A stretch of 64,000 nucleotides of DNA from Parvularcula sp964219355 (GTDB lineage: Bacteria > Pseudomonadota > Alphaproteobacteria > Caulobacterales > Parvularculaceae): the NCBI GenBank assembly GCA_964219355.1, contig CAXPOZ010000001.1, positions 372,001-436,000 on the forward strand. The letters run 5' to 3'. A program made the position numbers and the translations under genes. Position 1 is the first letter of the stretch; each line of letters starts with the position of its first letter. Positions 62,095 to 64,000 of the stretch are shown here, in pieces. The notes beneath the pieces were generated by a model, which worked only from the letters and a program-made list of their open reading frames with translations, was not told the origin of the DNA and did no database searches.

Positions 62095-62619
62095 TTAGAA
62101 CGGATTGAGGGTGAACCCATCCTGCTGGAGAAGGGCATGGGCGGTCATGGCCGACACTGCCATTTCGACACCGGGCAACAAATCCTGGGCCGTCACATCG
62201 TAATAGCCCGCCGACTGGCCGCAGACGATAAAGCGGACACTCTGCGCCTGCAGGAGCGCAATCAGCTCCGTACTCGGATTACCGTCCGCCGCCTCAGGCC
62301 CTGCCCTTGTCACATCGTAGACCGCCTTGCCGTGAAGCACGACGGCCAGATCGATATTCTCCGGAGCCACCCCGGCCCGCGCCTGCATGTTGAGAAAGCG
62401 TGCCGCACTGTTGATCGTGCGATTAACCTCCGCCTCGCCGCTTTTCGATGTATCGAACGCCACACGGAAAGTCTGGGCCGCATCAAGTTGAGTGGCGGCC
62501 TCGACATTCGTCACTTTGCCATAGCCCGTGATGACCGGGCCATCGGTGAAGTCATCCGGCCCCGCCAATGCGACGGAACCGGAAAACACGAACAAAGCTG
62601 CAAGGACGAAGAGTTTCAT
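62095..62619 (-). CDS. Periplasmic DsrE-like protein
   Basis: The ATG at 62619 gives 174 residues with a signal peptide (LFVLAALFVFSGSVALAG). The mature part has a DsrE/F pattern: VAFDTSKSG, LAVVLHGKAVYDVT, and VRFIVCGQSAGYYDV, with a cysteine at the position usual for sulfur-relay proteins. It likely binds a small sulfur or redox group in the periplasm. It lies 5 bases downstream of the mmsA stop, probably co-transcribed. Longer reading frames into mmsA are artefacts. Confidence 0.78.
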   Translation of the reverse strand: MKLFVLAALFVFSGSVALAGPDDFTDGPVITGYGKVTNVEAATQLDAAQTFRVAFDTSKSGEAEVNRTINSAARFLNMQARAGVAPENIDLAVVLHGKAVYDVTRAGPEAADGNPSTELIALLQAQSVRFIVCGQSAGYYDVTAQDLLPGVEMAVSAMTAHALLQQDGFTLNPF

Positions 62620-62623
62620 CCGT

Positions 62624-64000
62624 TTACCCCATGGTTGGAATGACAAAGGCCTGATCGTCGATCTCGCCTTCCGGCCAGCGCTGGGTGACCGTTTTGATCT
62701 TGGTCCAGAAGCGTACGCCTTCAGGGCCATGCTGGTTCACATCGCCGAAGGCAGAGCGTTTCCAGCCGCCAAAGGTGTGATAGCTGACCGGCACCGGGAT
62801 CGGCACATTGATGCCGACCATGCCGACATTGACCTGCTGTGCAAATTCCCGCGCCGCGCGGCCATTGCGGGTGAAGAGCGCAACGCCATTGCCATACTGG
62901 TGATCGGACGGCAGGGCCGCTGCCTCTTCCAATGTCTCGGCACGGACGACCTGAAGGACCGGCCCGAAGATTTCTTCCTGATAGGACCGCATATTCGGCT
63001 TCACATGATCAAAGATGGTCGGGCCGATGAAGAAGCCTTCTTCATGCCCCTGCAGCGAAAAGTCCCGGCCATCGAGCTTGAGCTCGGCACCCTCATCAAC
63101 TCCCATCTGGATGTAGCTGGCGATTTTCTCACGATGAGCGGCGGTGACGACCGGGCCGTAATGCGCATCCATATCGGTTGAGACACCGACACGGAGCTTC
63201 TGCGCTTCATCAACCATCCGGCCGACAAATTCATCCGCCGTGTCCGCGCCTACCGGCACAGCCACCGGCAGCGCCATGCAGCGTTCGCCAGCCGAGCCGA
63301 AGGCGGAACCGAGATAATCCTTCACCACCTGATCCATATCGGCATCGGGAAGGATGATGCCGTGGTTCTTGGCGCCGCCCATGGCTTGGATTCGCTTACC
63401 GTGCTCCGTACCCGTCTTGTAGACATAATGGGCAATATCCGATGAGCCGACAAAGCTGACCGCCTTGATATCCGGATGGGTCAGGATCGCGTCCACCGCT
63501 TCCTTGTCGCCATTGACCATGTTGAGAACACCTGCCGGGGCGCCAGCTTCCATCATCAGCTCACAGAGCCGCAAGGGGACGGACGGATCCTTCTCGGAAG
63601 GCTTGAGCACGAAAGTATTACCACAGGCGATCGACACCGCGAACATCCAGCACGGGATCATGGCCGGGAAGTTGAAGGGCGTAATCCCCGCCGTCACACC
63701 GAGCGGTTGGCGCATGGAATAGACATCGATGCCGGGGCCGGCACCTTCCGTGTACTCCCCTTTGAGGAGATGCGGGATGCCGCAGGCAAACTCGACGACA
63801 TCGAGACCGCGCTGCACATCGCCTTTCGAATCGGCGATCACCTTGCCATGCTCTGAGGAGAGCATTTCGGCGAGCTCATCCATATTCTCTTCGACGAGGC
63901 GCTTGAATGCGAACATCACCCGCGCCCTGCGCTGGGGGTTCATCGCTGACCAGACCGGCAGAGCAGCCTTGGCAGAGGCAATGGCCTCCCCGACTTCCGC
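62624..64000 (-). CDS. mmsA: CoA-acylating methylmalonate-semialdehyde dehydrogenase (N-terminus outside window)
   Basis: The open frame runs to the window edge: 458 residues are visible and the upstream bases continue the match (PVWSAMNPQRRARV). Aldehyde dehydrogenase motifs are PFNFPAMIPCWM, GNTFVLKPSE, and the catalytic cysteine in GERCMA. MGGAKNHG replaces the ELGGKN-Glu motif, consistent with the CoA-dependent MmsA group that turns methylmalonate semialdehyde into propionyl-CoA in valine and inositol breakdown. The end carries KTVTQRWPEG. About 40 residues are missing at the N-terminus. Confidence 0.93.
   Translation of the reverse strand, partial: AEVGEAIASAKAALPVWSAMNPQRRARVMFAFKRLVEENMDELAEMLSSEHGKVIADSKGDVQRGLDVVEFACGIPHLLKGEYTEGAGPGIDVYSMRQPLGVTAGITPFNFPAMIPCWMFAVSIACGNTFVLKPSEKDPSVPLRLCELMMEAGAPAGVLNMVNGDKEAVDAILTHPDIKAVSFVGSSDIAHYVYKTGTEHGKRIQAMGGAKNHGIILPDADMDQVVKDYLGSAFGSAGERCMALPVAVPVGADTADEFVGRMVDEAQKLRVGVSTDMDAHYGPVVTAAHREKIASYIQMGVDEGAELKLDGRDFSLQGHEEGFFIGPTIFDHVKPNMRSYQEEIFGPVLQVVRAETLEEAAALPSDHQYGNGVALFTRNGRAAREFAQQVNVGMVGINVPIPVPVSYHTFGGWKRSAFGDVNQHGPEGVRFWTKIKTVTQRWPEGEIDDQAFVIPTMG

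Overview
The window is a dense stretch of an alphaproteobacterial chromosome. It holds 56 protein genes, two of them cut by the window ends (a PpiC-type foldase at 1 and a methylmalonate-semialdehyde dehydrogenase at 64000). No stretch longer than about 250 bases lacks a gene. I see no rRNA, tRNA, CRISPR array, insertion sequence or prophage block. Several features point to a Caulobacterales/Maricaulales/Parvularculales-like organism (Hyphomonas or Parvularcula relatives): an M23 peptidase overlapping a bactofilin whose N-terminus resembles Caulobacter BacA, a DUF1489 gene, a holin of the gene-transfer-agent type, a perfect CtrA box (TTAA-N7-TTAA), paired CcrM GANTC sites in a promoter region, and the gene content overall. 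The genus is my inference.

Layout. 1-5 kb: PpiC-type foldase diverging from secA, a strong bidirectional terminator, then a DUF547 lipoprotein. 5.2-10.2 kb: cysteine synthase, a serine beta-lactamase-like lipoprotein, a DUF885 peptidase lipoprotein and a glutathione transferase, all forward. 10.3-13.8 kb: an iron-type uptake unit (TonB-dependent receptor, PepSY membrane protein, 65-aa membrane protein). 13.8-17.9 kb, reverse: a family 9 glycoside hydrolase lipoprotein with a LacI/XylR-like operator, and the two-subunit 3-oxoacid CoA-transferase. 18-20.3 kb: PPOX flavoprotein, then a DGPF-protein/ECF42 sigma pair with a recognisable self-promoter. 20.3-23.2 kb: SDR, class II aldolase, NAD kinase, small membrane protein. 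23.3-29.3 kb: degenerate EAL protein overlapping antisense with a ThiO-like oxidase, GTA-type holin, antiporter-like protein with lost motifs, enoyl-CoA hydratase, voltage-gated channel. 29.4-38.5 kb: large membrane-anchored coiled-coil protein, an Mla-type lipid transport operon, a CHASE2/cyclase protein, MFS transporter. 38.5-43 kb: TetR, lipoprotein, proline iminopeptidase, NSS symporter, HPt protein.

43-48.7 kb is the rod-shape operon mreB-mreC-mreD-mrdA-rodA (reverse). 48.8-53.1 kb holds a TVP38/DedA-like protein and a very long AsmA/YhdP-like protein. 53.3-56.8 kb runs forward: bcp peroxiredoxin, DUF455 ferritin-like protein, M23 endopeptidase (LmdC-like) and bactofilin (BacA-like), closed by a terminator. 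56.9-59.2 kb, reverse: GH24 lysozyme with C-terminal membrane helices, DUF1489, and an exported protein. 59.4-64 kb: a protein with four 16-residue repeats, a TauE/SafE exporter overlapping dusA, a DsrE-like periplasmic protein and mmsA.

Common themes are the cell envelope (shape operon, bactofilin/endopeptidase, two bridge-like lipid transport systems, SecA and a foldase) and cell-cycle-type control (CtrA box, GANTC palindrome, degenerate signalling enzymes). The least explained items are the CtrA-box-flanked channel/coiled-coil pair, the antiporter-like protein without its ion-binding acids, the GTA-type holin with a hairpin over its ribosome binding site, and the 16-residue repeat protein.
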